Positions 26,966-35,282 of a stretch of DNA of 43,381 bases are shown piece after piece. The notes under the pieces are model-generated. The model saw only the letters and a program-made list of their open reading frames with translations. It was not told the DNA's origin and did no database searches. The stretch comes from Smithella sp. M82. Its GTDB lineage: Bacteria; Desulfobacterota; Syntrophia; Syntrophales; Smithellaceae. The DNA lies in assembly GCA_001683985.1 (NCBI GenBank), contig MAEO01000026.1:1-43381 (forward strand), read 5' to 3'. The first letter of the stretch is position 1, and each line of letters starts with the position of its first letter. The translations under genes and the position numbers were made by a program.

Positions 26966-27169
26966 ATGCCTATTTACGAATTTAGATGCAAAAAATGTAA
27001 AAATATATTCGAGAGTTTGATTTTTTCGCCTGCTGATGAGAGAGGTCTTTCCTGCCCTAAATGCGGATCTAAAAGATCTCAAAAAATAATGTCCGTATTT
27101 GCCGGTGGAAACTCTAATTGCTCATCTTGTTCGTCAACAACCTGTTCTCCCGGATGTTCCTGTCACTAA
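26966..27169 (+). CDS. FmdB-family zinc ribbon regulatory protein
   Basis: A 67-residue protein. It opens MPIYEFRCKKCKNIFE, the signature of the FmdB/CxxC_CxxC_SSSS family, with a zinc ribbon formed by C8, C11, C30 and C33. A flexible tail rich in Ser and Cys follows (SNCSSCSSTTCSPGCSCH) and could bind metal. FmdB was first linked to control of formamidase expression, but most members have no known role. It stands alone between the M48 gene and a MITE-like repeat. Confidence 0.85.
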   Translation: MPIYEFRCKKCKNIFESLIFSPADERGLSCPKCGSKRSQKIMSVFAGGNSNCSSCSSTTCSPGCSCH

Positions 27170-27215
27170 AATAGTTTTTATCAATTATTCGCGTTTTTTA
27201 AAAAATCTAGTTCTC

Positions 27216-27340
27216 GAAACTGTTCAAAAATGTTCAGATGCAAGGCGCGCAAAAACCGAATCGCAAGACGTATATGAATCATACGTTGAGCGGTGCGGTT
27301 TGCAGCGCAACGCGGCAGATGAGTGTTTTTCAACAGTTTC
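27216..27340. repeat. MITE-like palindromic element between the FmdB-type gene and adk
   Basis: About 125 bases bounded by inverted ends: GAAACTGTTCAAAAATG at the left and TTTTTCAACAGTTTC at the right (complement GAAACTGTTGAAAAA). Inside are AAGGCGCGC and GCGCAACGCGG arms and an ACGTATATGAATCATACGT palindrome. Its minus-strand form CTCAACGTATGATTC resembles the core of the repeats at 130-300 and 28168-28330. No reading frame of note is inside. It looks like a non-autonomous mobile repeat and could fold into a long RNA hairpin. Confidence 0.6.
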
Positions 27341-27358
27341 TTATCTACTTCTTTTATA

Positions 27359-27387
27359 TTGCGAAAATGCAGATAATACATTATAAG
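27359..27387 (+). promoter_or_regulatory. Candidate promoter of the adenylate kinase gene
   Basis: TTGCGA (27359-27364) and TATAAG (27382-27387) are separated by 17 bases, about 40 bases before the adk start and just past the MITE-like element. GAAAGGAG at about 27411 is the ribosome site. Confidence 0.45.
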
Positions 27388-27428
27388 ACTCCAACTTTAA
27401 CATTTTTTATGAAAGGAGTCTCTATAAA

Positions 27429-28103
27429 GTGAACATTTTAATTTTTGGACCTAACGGCAGTGGTAAGGGAACGCAAGGTGCGATAGTACAGAAAAAATAT
27501 GGTGTGCCCCATATTGAAACAGGTGTTATTTTCCGGCAAAATATCTCTAAAAAAACTCCCCTGGGAGAAAAGGCAAAAGCGTTTATCGATCGTGGTGAAC
27601 TGGTACCTGACGATATTACCATCCCCATGATTCTTGACCGCCTCAAAGAAGATGACTGCAAAAAAGGCTGGTTGCTGGATGGATTTCCCCGTAACCTGGC
27701 TCAGGCCGAAGCCCTGTGGGCAGCACTGGAGAAAGAGAAGATCAAACTGGATTACGTAATTGAAATCGATCTGGATCGCGATACAGCCAAAAAACGTATT
27801 ATGGGTCGCAGACTTTGCAAAACAGATAACAACCATCCGAACAATATTTATATTGACGCCATTAAGCCTTCAGAAAAGGATGGCAAGATGGTATGCCGCG
27901 TGTGCGGTTGCGAAGATATGTCCGTACGCGCTGACGACCAGGATACCGGCGCAATCGACAAACGTCACGACATCTACTATGACACAAAGACAGGCACCTT
28001 GGCAGCGGTTAACTATTACAAACAAAGAACAAAGGTCATTTCGGTTGATGGCAGCATTCCCGTGAAAGCAGTAACGGATGCTATCTTGGCGAAACTTGTT
28101 TAA
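27429..28103 (+). CDS. adk: Adenylate kinase-family nucleotide kinase
   Basis: Interconverts ATP, AMP and ADP. The P-loop GPNGSGKG is at 7-14. The NMP-binding part contains TGVIFRQNISKKTPLGEKAK, and the GWLLDGFPRNLAQAEAL segment is present. The LID region is unlike the common Adk: it carries C130, H136 and a C156-x2-C159-x-C161 group (GKMVCRVCGCEDMS), which could bind zinc in a non-standard spacing. The start is GTG with a strong ribosome site. The 224 residues are normal length. Adenylate is the most likely substrate, but the divergent lid leaves another nucleoside monophosphate possible. Confidence 0.85.
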   Translation: MNILIFGPNGSGKGTQGAIVQKKYGVPHIETGVIFRQNISKKTPLGEKAKAFIDRGELVPDDITIPMILDRLKEDDCKKGWLLDGFPRNLAQAEALWAALEKEKIKLDYVIEIDLDRDTAKKRIMGRRLCKTDNNHPNNIYIDAIKPSEKDGKMVCRVCGCEDMSVRADDQDTGAIDKRHDIYYDTKTGTLAAVNYYKQRTKVISVDGSIPVKAVTDAILAKLV

Positions 28104-28127
28104 TTTGCGTGGATTGATTTTTGATAA

Positions 28128-28157
28128 AGGCCCTCTTATATTCATGAGGGCTTTTTC
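28128..28157 (+). terminator. Rho-independent terminator after adk
   Basis: GCCCTC (28130-28135), a ten-base loop, GAGGGC (28146-28151) and then TTTTT (28152-28156). It starts 25 bases after the adk stop, on the plus strand. Confidence 0.8.
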
Positions 28158-28167
28158 ATCTTAAATA

Positions 28168-28330
28168 CCGATTCGCTTTATTCGGATAACTTTGTTGGCA
28201 TCGTCGTCGGCATCTTGCCCGGCGTATGCCGGGTCCTCAACGTATATGTAATACGCCTCAGAGTTTATCCGGCGCATGCCGGACATCCTCCTTGCCGCCT
28301 CGTTATCCTTCGAAATCAAACCGGTATATT
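28168..28330. repeat. Palindrome-rich dispersed repeat before lepA
   Basis: It shares order and sequence with the repeat at 130-300: CTTTGTTGG, then a variable palindrome (GCCCGGCGTATGCCGGGT at about 28216-28233), then CTCAACGTAT..AATACGCCTC, a second palindrome (ATCCGGCGCATGCCGGA), and GCCGCCTCGTTATCC. The palindromes differ between copies while the core is kept, as in modular REP or MITE families. It fills most of the 238-base adk-lepA gap, so lepA lacks an obvious ribosome site and promoter. Confidence 0.55.
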
Positions 28331-28341
28331 AATAATAATTT

Positions 28342-30138
28342 ATGGAAAATATTAGGAATTTCAGTATTATCGCCCATATTGACCATGGCAAGTCGACACT
28401 GGCCGACCGTCTGATCCAATTTACCGGTGTATGCGATGCCAGAAACTTCAAGGATCAAATTCTGGACAATATGGATATTGAGCGAGAACGCGGCATTACC
28501 ATCAAAAGCAATGCCATATCCCTGCCCTACCGAGCCAAAGACGGAAAAAATTATATCCTGAACCTGATTGACACCCCAGGACATGTCGATTTTTCCTATG
28601 AAGTTTCCCGGTCTCTTGCCTCCTGCGAAGGTGTTCTTCTGGTTATTGACGCAGCACAGGGCGTACAGGCGCAAACACTGGCTAATCTTTATCTTGCTCT
28701 TGAACACAATCTGGAAATTATCCCGGTAATCAACAAAATTGATCTTCCTTCCGCCGATGTTGATCGGGTATTGGAAGAAATTGATTCGGAGCTGGGGCTT
28801 GATCCTTTTAGCCATATCAAGTGCTCGGCCAAGGAAGGCATCGGTATTGAAGAAGTTCTGGAAGCGATTGTTCAGCGCATACCACCACCAAAGGGCAATT
28901 CTGAAAATCCCTTGGCAGCCCTGATTTTTGACGCCAAGTACGATTCTTTCCGCGGCACGATTATCCATTGCCGTGTATTCGAAGGAACAGTCAAAAGTGG
29001 TGACATCATCAGATTCATATCCAGCGGAGCAACATATAAAGTGGAAGAAGTCGGACATTTCCTGCTTAACCGCGCCAAACGCGAAAAACTAAGTGCCGGT
29101 GAAGTGGGTTACATTATTGCCGGAGTGAAAACCGTAGCGGATGTGCGCACCGGCGATACAATTACTTTGCAGGACAAACCCTGCAATCTGCCGCTGCCCG
29201 GTTTCAAGGAAGTCAAACCTGTTGTCTTTGCTTCCATCTATCCCATTGCTTCCGATGATTATCAGGATCTGGCCGACTCTCTTGAAAAATACAAATTGAA
29301 TGACGCGTCTTTTATTTATGAAAAAGATTCTTCCGCCGCGTTGGGTCAGGGATTCCGCTGCGGCTTTCTGGGATTACTGCATCTGGATATTGTTCAGGAA
29401 AGACTGGAACGGGAATTTGACCTATCCATTATTCTTTCCGTACCCAGCGTACGTTACCGCTTCACCCTGAAAGACGGCAAGGTTATTTATGTGGATAATC
29501 CAGCGCACTATCCTGATCCGACAGAAATTAACAAAGGCGAAGAACCATATATTCGCGCATCAATGATGCTTCCCGAGCGCTACCTGGGAGCGGTAATGAA
29601 ACTCTGCATGGAGAAGCGTGGCGTCAATTCTGTTATGAATTATACCAGTCCCGGACGTGTGGAATTATCCTATGAAATGCCGCTGGCCGAAGTCATATAT
29701 GACTTCTATGATCGCTTTAAATCGGTTACACAGGGCTATGGTTCATTTGATTATGACATCATTGATTACCGTGAAAGCAATCTGGTTCTGATGGATATTC
29801 TGGTTAACAGCGAAAAGGTTGACGCGCTATCGCAGATCGTCCATCGCGAGCGGGCACGCGCCAGAGCTCTTCTGGCCTGCGAAAGATTAAAAGAAGAAAT
29901 TCCGCGGCAGATGTTTAAAATTGCCATTCAGGGCGCTATCGGCGGTGAAATTATCGCCCGCACTACGATTAGCGCTTTCCGTAAGGACGTGACGGCAAAA
30001 TGCTATGGCGGCGACATTACCCGCAAGAGAAAACTTCTGGAGAAACAGAAAGTCGGCAAGAAGCGCATGAAGATGATCGGCTCGGTGAGCATTCCGCAGA
30101 GCGCGTTCCTTGCAGTCCTTAAATCCGATACCGACTAA
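28342..30138 (+). CDS. lepA: Elongation factor 4 (LepA), ribosomal back-translocase GTPase
   Basis: A translational GTPase that acts on stalled ribosomes and in 30S assembly. G1 is AHIDHGKST at about 11-19, the switch region is [13 protein letters not shown]3 is [14 protein letters not shown], and G4 is [11 protein letters not shown]. The LepA-specific C terminus ([20 protein letters not shown]) is present. The 598 residues are full length. No Shine-Dalgarno is seen before the ATG, which follows AATAATAATTT; the repeat directly upstream may explain this. Confidence 0.97.
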   Translation: MENIRNFSIIAHIDHGKSTLADRLIQFTGVCDARNFKDQILDNMDIERERGITIKSNAISLPYRAKDGKNYILNLIDTPGHVDFSYEVSRSLASCEGVLLVIDAAQGVQAQTLANLYLALEHNLEIIPVINKIDLPSADVDRVLEEIDSELGLDPFSHIKCSAKEGIGIEEVLEAIVQRIPPPKGNSENPLAALIFDAKYDSFRGTIIHCRVFEGTVKSGDIIRFISSGATYKVEEVGHFLLNRAKREKLSAGEVGYIIAGVKTVADVRTGDTITLQDKPCNLPLPGFKEVKPVVFASIYPIASDDYQDLADSLEKYKLNDASFIYEKDSSAALGQGFRCGFLGLLHLDIVQERLEREFDLSIILSVPSVRYRFTLKDGKVIYVDNPAHYPDPTEINKGEEPYIRASMMLPERYLGAVMKLCMEKRGVNSVMNYTSPGRVELSYEMPLAEVIYDFYDRFKSVTQGYGSFDYDIIDYRESNLVLMDILVNSEKVDALSQIVHRERARARALLACERLKEEIPRQMFKIAIQGAIGGEIIARTTISAFRKDVTAKCYGGDITRKRKLLEKQKVGKKRMKMIGSVSIPQSAFLAVLKSDTD

Positions 30139-30288
30139 ATAATTATTTATCCTCCGCTGGCGGAGGTGTCCCGATGCATCATCGGGACGGAGGTGGATAT
30201 CCAAACTTCCAAGCTTCTAATCTTCTAACCCTCTGATTTCCCATCTTCCACCACCTTGCCGGCAAGGGACACGCAAAGTACATAACTC
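30139..30288 (+). other. Intergenic hairpins between lepA and hemW
   Basis: Two strong palindromes follow the lepA stop: CCTCCGCTGGCGGAGG (about 30151-30166) and GTCCCGATGCATCATCGGGAC (about 30168-30188, listed here as two nine-base arms around CAT). Neither is followed by a T run, so they are not classic terminators but could slow polymerase or protect mRNA ends. A CTTGCCGGCAAGG palindrome lies just before hemW. Similar TCCCGAT/ATCGGGA palindromes occur in the repeat at 130-300. Confidence 0.5.
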
Positions 30289-31431
30289 ATGAAAGTTAAT
30301 TACGACATAGTATCTCAAGCCGGGCTTTATATTCACGTTCCTTTTTGCCTCAGCAAGTGCGGCTATTGCAGCTTTTACTCGATTAAATCAATTAATCTTA
30401 TTCCCGAATACATTGCGGCTCTGAAAGAGGAAATTGAATACTATCGCAAAACATTTTCATCTTTTGATACTATCTATATAGGCGGCGGCACCCCTTCCCT
30501 TTTGACTCCTAAGCAACTTGCCGAAATTTTCACGACGATCAACAAATATTATAAAATTGATAAAAATGCTGAAGTTACATTGGAATCCAATCCCGGAGAT
30601 ATCTCTCTGGCGTATTTACAAGCATTGCACGATATCGGTATTAATCGCTTGAACATCGGCATTCAATCATTCGATGACAGGATTTTAAGATTTCTGGGAC
30701 GCAGACATTCGGCTAAAGAAGCTGTTGCTTCCGTTGAAGCGGCAAGAAAAGCCCGCTTCAATAATCTGGGAATTGATCTGATTTACGGCATTCACGGTTT
30801 GGGTATGAAATCATGGGCAGAAACGTTGCAAAAGGCCGTTTCTTTCACACCGGAGCATATTTCCTGCTACCAACTATCTCTTGATGACAAAACACCGCTC
30901 TATAAAAAATATTTATCGGAGGGCTGGCATCTGCCCGATGAAAATACGGAACTGAAATTATTTTTAACCACAGCTGAAGAACTGGAAAATGCCGGGTATA
31001 TTCACTACGAAGTTTCCAACTTCGCACGCCTTGATAAATTTAAATCCCGGCACAACCAGAAATACTGGCGGCATGTGCCATATCTTGGTCTGGGACCGGC
31101 TGCAAATTCTTTTCTGGATAACAAACGCTGGTGGAATAAAGCTACAGTTAATACCTACCTAAAAGATATTGCATGCGGGAAAATGCCGGTAGAAGACTCA
31201 GAAACTCTCTCGTCAGAACAACTGCAACTGGAAGCTTTATTTCTCGGCCTGCGCACCAAAGCCGGAATCGATTTGAAACTTTACAAAACCAAATACGGCG
31301 CTGATTTGCTTAAAGATAAGAAAACAATTATTGACGCGCTAATTAAAAATAAATTCGTAGAATTAAAGAATGGATTTTTGCGCCCGACACGTGAGGGAAT
31401 GGCTATAGCTGACAGCCTTGCGCTTATCTGA
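30289..31431 (+). CDS. hemW: HemW-type radical SAM protein
   Basis: A radical SAM protein of the HemN/HemW group. It opens with GLYIHVPFCLSKCGYCSFY, where C20, C24 and C27 bind the 4Fe-4S cluster. GGGTPSLLTPKQLAEI, ESNPGDI, RLNIGIQSFDD and GIDLIYGIHG are family segments. The 380 residues and the short N terminus before the cysteines fit HemW, a heme chaperone, rather than true oxygen-independent coproporphyrinogen oxidase HemN, which is longer. lepA-hemW is a common gene pair. The ribosome site is weak. Confidence 0.9.
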   Translation: MKVNYDIVSQAGLYIHVPFCLSKCGYCSFYSIKSINLIPEYIAALKEEIEYYRKTFSSFDTIYIGGGTPSLLTPKQLAEIFTTINKYYKIDKNAEVTLESNPGDISLAYLQALHDIGINRLNIGIQSFDDRILRFLGRRHSAKEAVASVEAARKARFNNLGIDLIYGIHGLGMKSWAETLQKAVSFTPEHISCYQLSLDDKTPLYKKYLSEGWHLPDENTELKLFLTTAEELENAGYIHYEVSNFARLDKFKSRHNQKYWRHVPYLGLGPAANSFLDNKRWWNKATVNTYLKDIACGKMPVEDSETLSSEQLQLEALFLGLRTKAGIDLKLYKTKYGADLLKDKKTIIDALIKNKFVELKNGFLRPTREGMAIADSLALI

Positions 31432-31521
31432 TACAAGCTGCCCGTATAACCTGACAAAGGATTACAGCCGGATTGCCCGTCCGTCTCTATGTGATAATTA
31501 TCCTTAAAAATTATTATTTAA

Positions 31522-31858
31522 TCAGAATAAAGGTTTATCTTTTTTATAGTGTTCGGCTTTGCCCAGTAATAGGTCTATCTGTCCAAAAAACTTATCTATG
31601 TGATCTGCTATGATGTCGCTCATGTAACGTTTTACAGTATCTTCAGGAAGGCCATAACCTTTTTTGTTCCAAGCGGATGAACGGCAAATCTTTCAATTGT
31701 CATAGCCGACAAACATGCGCTATAAGCCTTGTCTTTTGTTGTGTTATTCCAAACAGCTTGATTAATATAAAATTTTGGTTCCGCCGGAGGTGTTGTAGCA
31801 CATCCAACAAAAAACAAAGCGCCAGGTAAATACCTATAACTTTATATGTTTCTTTCAT
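31522..31858 (-). pseudogene. Small lipoprotein gene interrupted by two single-base frameshifts
   Basis: Three overlapping frames form one plausible protein of about 112 residues. It starts MKETYKVIGIYLAL at 31858 behind AAGGGGAGC. Adding one T to the six-T run (minus strand, about 31808-31813) gives the lipobox ALCFFVGC, then ATTPPAEPKFYINQAVWNNT and KAYSACLSAMTIERFAVHP. Adding one A to the six-A run at about 31660-31665 joins LGTKK to GYGLPEDTVKRYMSD and DHIDKFFGQIDLLLGKAEHY, ending at 31522. Both breaks are in six-base homopolymers, so they may be sequencing errors or real decay. The protein would be an outer membrane or periplasmic lipoprotein of unknown role. Confidence 0.75.
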
Positions 31859-31945
31859 TTTAGCTCCCCTTACACCAAGACCTGGTAATTTGATCAAAAA
31901 ATTATATATACTAAAACATTTACAGATAAAATTTTCATTCAACTT

Positions 31946-32635
31946 TTATCTTATCGTAACAGATGAAATTTTCTGCTCAAGGTGATTTTTCATTTTCTGC
32001 AATTTTTCGTCACTAAAAGATTTCTCTTTCAGGAATTTGCTGTCCAGAGTTTTTGAAGAGACAAATTTTTGCAAGACGTAATTGTTAGCGCCGGCAATCA
32101 GTTTCCCGATTTGCAGAATATCATTTTCCTCAAGTTGTGATTCTACGATGGTTGTGCGGAATTCATAGGGAATCTTTGTTTTCAAGATTAGATCGATACT
32201 TTCTTTGATTGAATCCGTGTCCACCTGCGCGTTGACAATATTCTTGTATTTTTCCAAAGGTGCTTTAATATCCATGGCAATAAAATCCAGCAGCTTTTCA
32301 GCGAGAAGAGCCTTGATAACCTGCGGATGGGAACCGTTGGTATCCAGTTTTACGGCAAATCCCATATTTTTTACCTGCCTGATAAAAGACTCCAAATCGT
32401 TTTGAATGGTCGGTTCACCTCCGGTTATCGTCACGGCATCGATTTTTCCTCTGCGCAAATTCAGAAATTCCAGTACGTTTTTTTCTTTTATGCCAGTTTT
32501 AAATAATGGAGGATCGACCAGTTCCGGATTATGACAATACGGACATTTAAAATTACATCCCTGTAAAAATACTATTGCACAAATCAATCCCGGATAATCT
32601 ATAAGTGATACTTTTTGCAAACCACCAATCTTCAT
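31946..32635 (-). CDS. nrdG: Anaerobic ribonucleotide reductase activating protein (radical SAM)
   Basis: Generates the glycyl radical on NrdD with S-adenosylmethionine and a 4Fe-4S cluster. The cluster cysteines are in GCNFKCPYCHNPEL, followed by TITGGEPTIQNDLESF and KLDTNGSHPQVI. The ATG at 32635 has AAAGGG six bases upstream and is preferred to one 15 bases earlier. About 229 residues, the size of the longer NrdG/YjjW-like activators. It lies about 80 bases downstream of nrdD on the same strand, so it is probably cotranscribed with its substrate. Confidence 0.93.
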   Translation of the reverse strand: MKIGGLQKVSLIDYPGLICAIVFLQGCNFKCPYCHNPELVDPPLFKTGIKEKNVLEFLNLRRGKIDAVTITGGEPTIQNDLESFIRQVKNMGFAVKLDTNGSHPQVIKALLAEKLLDFIAMDIKAPLEKYKNIVNAQVDTDSIKESIDLILKTKIPYEFRTTIVESQLEENDILQIGKLIAGANNYVLQKFVSSKTLDSKFLKEKSFSDEKLQKMKNHLEQKISSVTIR

Positions 32636-32714
32636 TTTCGCCCTTTCCATATCAGACGCAAAAAAACACTTGCCGGATATAAAATTCTTAATGGTGTTTT
32701 ATCTTTGTTTTTGC

Positions 32715-34799
32715 TTATTTAAACTGGAAAACCTGCCGTGAATCAAATTCTTCCTGCTTGCCTTTATTCCACTGTTTTACCGGACGCAAATAACCAACTA
32801 CGCGGGAATAAACTTCACAGTTATCAGCACAGATCGGACATTTTTCCTGTTCTCCTTTTAGATAGCCATGTGACGGACACACACTGAAAGTGGGAGTGAA
32901 AGTTATATAAGGCAACCGGTAATTGGTACAAATCTTATTAATCAATCTTTTTACCGATTGAGGTTCATCAATTCTCTCTCCGGCAAAGGTGTGAAATACA
33001 GTGCCACCCGTATATTTTGTCTGAATTTCATCCTGCAAATCCAGCGCTTCGAAAATATCATCCGTATAGTCTACAGGCAACTGTGTGGAGTTCGTATAAA
33101 AGGGTTCCGCGTTTTTCTTATTTTCACTGGCCGTAATAATATCGGGAAATCTTTCCTTGTCGATCTTAGCCAGACGATACGATGTTCCTTCCGCCGGCGT
33201 AGATTCCAGATTATAATTATTGCCCGTTTCTTTCTGAAAACTGATAAGCTTGTTTCTCATGAAATCAAGCGTCTGCTTGGTGAATTTCTGACCTTTTTCC
33301 GAAGCAATATTAACGCCCAACAGATTTAAACAGGCCTCATTCATTCCGACAAGACCGATTGTGGAAAAATGATTCTTCCAGTATTCATTGAACCGCTCTT
33401 TAACATCACGCAAATAATACCTGGTATAGGGATAAAGGTTGCCTTCAGTAAATTTTTCCAGAACTTTTCTTTTTGTTTCCAGACTTTCTTTCGCCAATTC
33501 CATCAACATCTCCAGTCTCTGCAGAAAATCCTTCTTTGACTTGGACAGGTAAGCGATACGAGGCATATTCATCGTTATAACACCTATGGAACCGGTCAGC
33601 GGGTTGGAGCCGAACAATCCGCCTCCTCTCATTTCCAACTCGCGATTATCTATGCGCAGACGACAGCACATACTACGGGCATCTTCCGGATTCATGTCGG
33701 AATTGATAAAATTGGAAAAATAAGGAACTCCGTACTTCGCCGTCATCTCCCACAGATCATGCAAGTTGGGATCATCCCAGTTAAAATCTTTAGTGACGTT
33801 GTATGTCGGAATAGGAAAGGTAAAAACTCTTCCCTTGGCGTCTCCTTCCGCCATGACCTGCAGGAAAGCCTTATTAAAGAGGTTCATTTCTTTCTGAAAC
33901 TCCTTATAAGTCTCTTTTTGCAGCTTGCCACCGATGATAATATTCTGTTCGGCGTAATATTTCGGAACAGTTACATCCAGGGTTACATTGGTAAAAGGTG
34001 TTTGAAATCCAACTCTTGTAGGTACATTGATGTTAAAAATAAATTCCTGCAGAGCCTGTTTTATTTCTTTTATACTTAAATTATCATAACGAATAAACGG
34101 GGCAAGCAGGGTATCAAAATTGGAAAAAGCCTGCGCCCCTGCCGCTTCTCCCTGCAATGTGTAGAAAAAATTAACTACCTGCCCCAAGGCGCTGCGTAAA
34201 TGATTGGCAGGTTTGCTTTCCACCTTGCCGGATACACCCTGAAAGCCTTGCAACAGTAAATCGTATAGATCCCATCCCACACAATAAACCGAAAGCAGAC
34301 TCAAATCATGGATATGAAAATCACCCTCCGTATGCGCTTTATGAATCTCCGGTGTATATATTTCATTGAGCCAGTAAACCTTGCTTACCTCAGAAGATAT
34401 ATAGTTATTCAATCCCTGCAGTGAATAATCCATGTTGCTGTTTTCATTTATTTTCCAATCGAGCTTCTTTAAATACTGATCGACAAGATCAACTTCCATT
34501 CTGTTGGCAATATCTCTTAATCGGGAATGCTGATCACGATAAATTATATAGGCTTTGGCTGTTTTACGATAAGGAGTCATCAAAAGAACTTCTTCGACAA
34601 CATCCTGAATTTCTTCCACGGATAAAATTTTCCCATTAAAAAGCTCTTCGGCAAGGTTCAGAACCTTGATAGTTAATTTACGCGCTTCTTTAATATCAAA
34701 CTCATCCGTGGCAGCGCCTGCTTTGGCGATGGCATTGGTGATTTTTTCCGCGTTAAATTTAACTAAACGGCCATCTCTTTTCCTAATTTTAATGTTCAT
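32715..34799 (-). CDS. nrdD: Anaerobic (class III) ribonucleoside-triphosphate reductase
   Basis: Makes deoxyribonucleoside triphosphates without oxygen by glycyl radical chemistry. An ATP-cone is at about 1-95 (RKRDGRLVKFNAEKITNAIA). The large catalytic barrel follows (DFHIHDLSLLSVYCVGWDL, LEMRGGGLFGSNPLTGSIGV). The C terminus carries a four-cysteine zinc site (CPSHGYLKGEQEKCPICADN) and the radical glycine in RVVGYLRPVKQWN (about 669). The ATG at 34799 with GGAG is preferred to the TTG just before it. The length of about 694 is full. A NrdR-controlled promoter is predicted upstream. Confidence 0.96.
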   Translation of the reverse strand: MNIKIRKRDGRLVKFNAEKITNAIAKAGAATDEFDIKEARKLTIKVLNLAEELFNGKILSVEEIQDVVEEVLLMTPYRKTAKAYIIYRDQHSRLRDIANRMEVDLVDQYLKKLDWKINENSNMDYSLQGLNNYISSEVSKVYWLNEIYTPEIHKAHTEGDFHIHDLSLLSVYCVGWDLYDLLLQGFQGVSGKVESKPANHLRSALGQVVNFFYTLQGEAAGAQAFSNFDTLLAPFIRYDNLSIKEIKQALQEFIFNINVPTRVGFQTPFTNVTLDVTVPKYYAEQNIIIGGKLQKETYKEFQKEMNLFNKAFLQVMAEGDAKGRVFTFPIPTYNVTKDFNWDDPNLHDLWEMTAKYGVPYFSNFINSDMNPEDARSMCCRLRIDNRELEMRGGGLFGSNPLTGSIGVITMNMPRIAYLSKSKKDFLQRLEMLMELAKESLETKRKVLEKFTEGNLYPYTRYYLRDVKERFNEYWKNHFSTIGLVGMNEACLNLLGVNIASEKGQKFTKQTLDFMRNKLISFQKETGNNYNLESTPAEGTSYRLAKIDKERFPDIITASENKKNAEPFYTNSTQLPVDYTDDIFEALDLQDEIQTKYTGGTVFHTFAGERIDEPQSVKRLINKICTNYRLPYITFTPTFSVCPSHGYLKGEQEKCPICADNCEVYSRVVGYLRPVKQWNKGKQEEFDSRQVFQFK

Positions 34800-34848
34800 C
34801 AACTACTCCATTAATTAATTAGAATATTAATTTTGCTGTCTTTCTACA

Positions 34849-34895
34849 ACGCTATATATTGGGGTATAAAAATACAATACCACTATATATAGTAA
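34849..34895 (-). promoter_or_regulatory. Pair of NrdR boxes upstream of nrdD
   Basis: Box 1 at 34849-34864 reads ACGCTATATATTGGGG and box 2 at 34880-34895 reads CCACTATATATAGTAA on the plus strand. Both fit the NrdR consensus acaCwAtATaTwGtgt at its core. Their starts are 31 bases apart, close to three helical turns, the spacing usual for cooperative NrdR binding. They lie about 50-95 bases before the nrdD start. The nrdR gene itself is not in this window. Confidence 0.85.
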
Positions 34896-34902
34896 TTATC
34901 AA
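34874..34902 (-). promoter_or_regulatory. Candidate nrdD promoter overlapping NrdR box 2
   Basis: On the minus strand, TTGATA (34897-34902) and TATTGT (34874-34879) are separated by 17 bases (34880-34896), and NrdR box 2 occupies that spacer almost exactly. Box 1 would lie just downstream of the start of transcription. Binding to both boxes would block polymerase directly. Confidence 0.65.
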
Positions 34903-35282
34903 GGAAATAATAAAAATATTTATTGTTTACTATAACTCAAAACAATAAGATCACTGCACGATTTTGTTGCGACAAGGAAATTGTTTTATAATTATCCTTT
35001 TAAATTAGCTGTTTTCCCCAATCAATTATCATATTTTTTGACGACTACTGATTAAAATTGATTTGCATTTAAATAATTAGTGTGCTAACTATTTATACAA
35101 TTGAAAGAAAGAATAACCTGTTTTATCAGAATATTCTGCGGACAAGGTATAAATGATGACAACACAAACCTGATTATTCGGCAGTTTTTGATTCTGAATT
35201 CTTGTGAATATCTTTATGTAAAAGGTAAGGTTTTTTTGACTGGCACAACTTGTTTTTATGATAAACAATCGGAAAATTATTC
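34903..35282. other. AT-rich gap between nrdD control region and the MBL gene
   Basis: About 380 bases without a supported gene. A 61-codon plus-strand frame at 35101-35286 has no ribosome site and no recognisable protein. The DNA is very AT-rich up to about 35280 and then turns GC-richer as the MBL gene begins, which may mark the edge of an accessory segment. No tRNA or attachment-like repeat was seen. Confidence 0.5.

Noticed and set aside
27181..27386. Coding frame of 95 codons after the FmdB-type gene
   Set aside because: It spans a palindromic repeat element and its start lies inside the FmdB-type gene; no ribosome site.
30151..30188. Terminator after lepA
   Set aside because: Strong palindromes but no following T run; listed as hairpins only.
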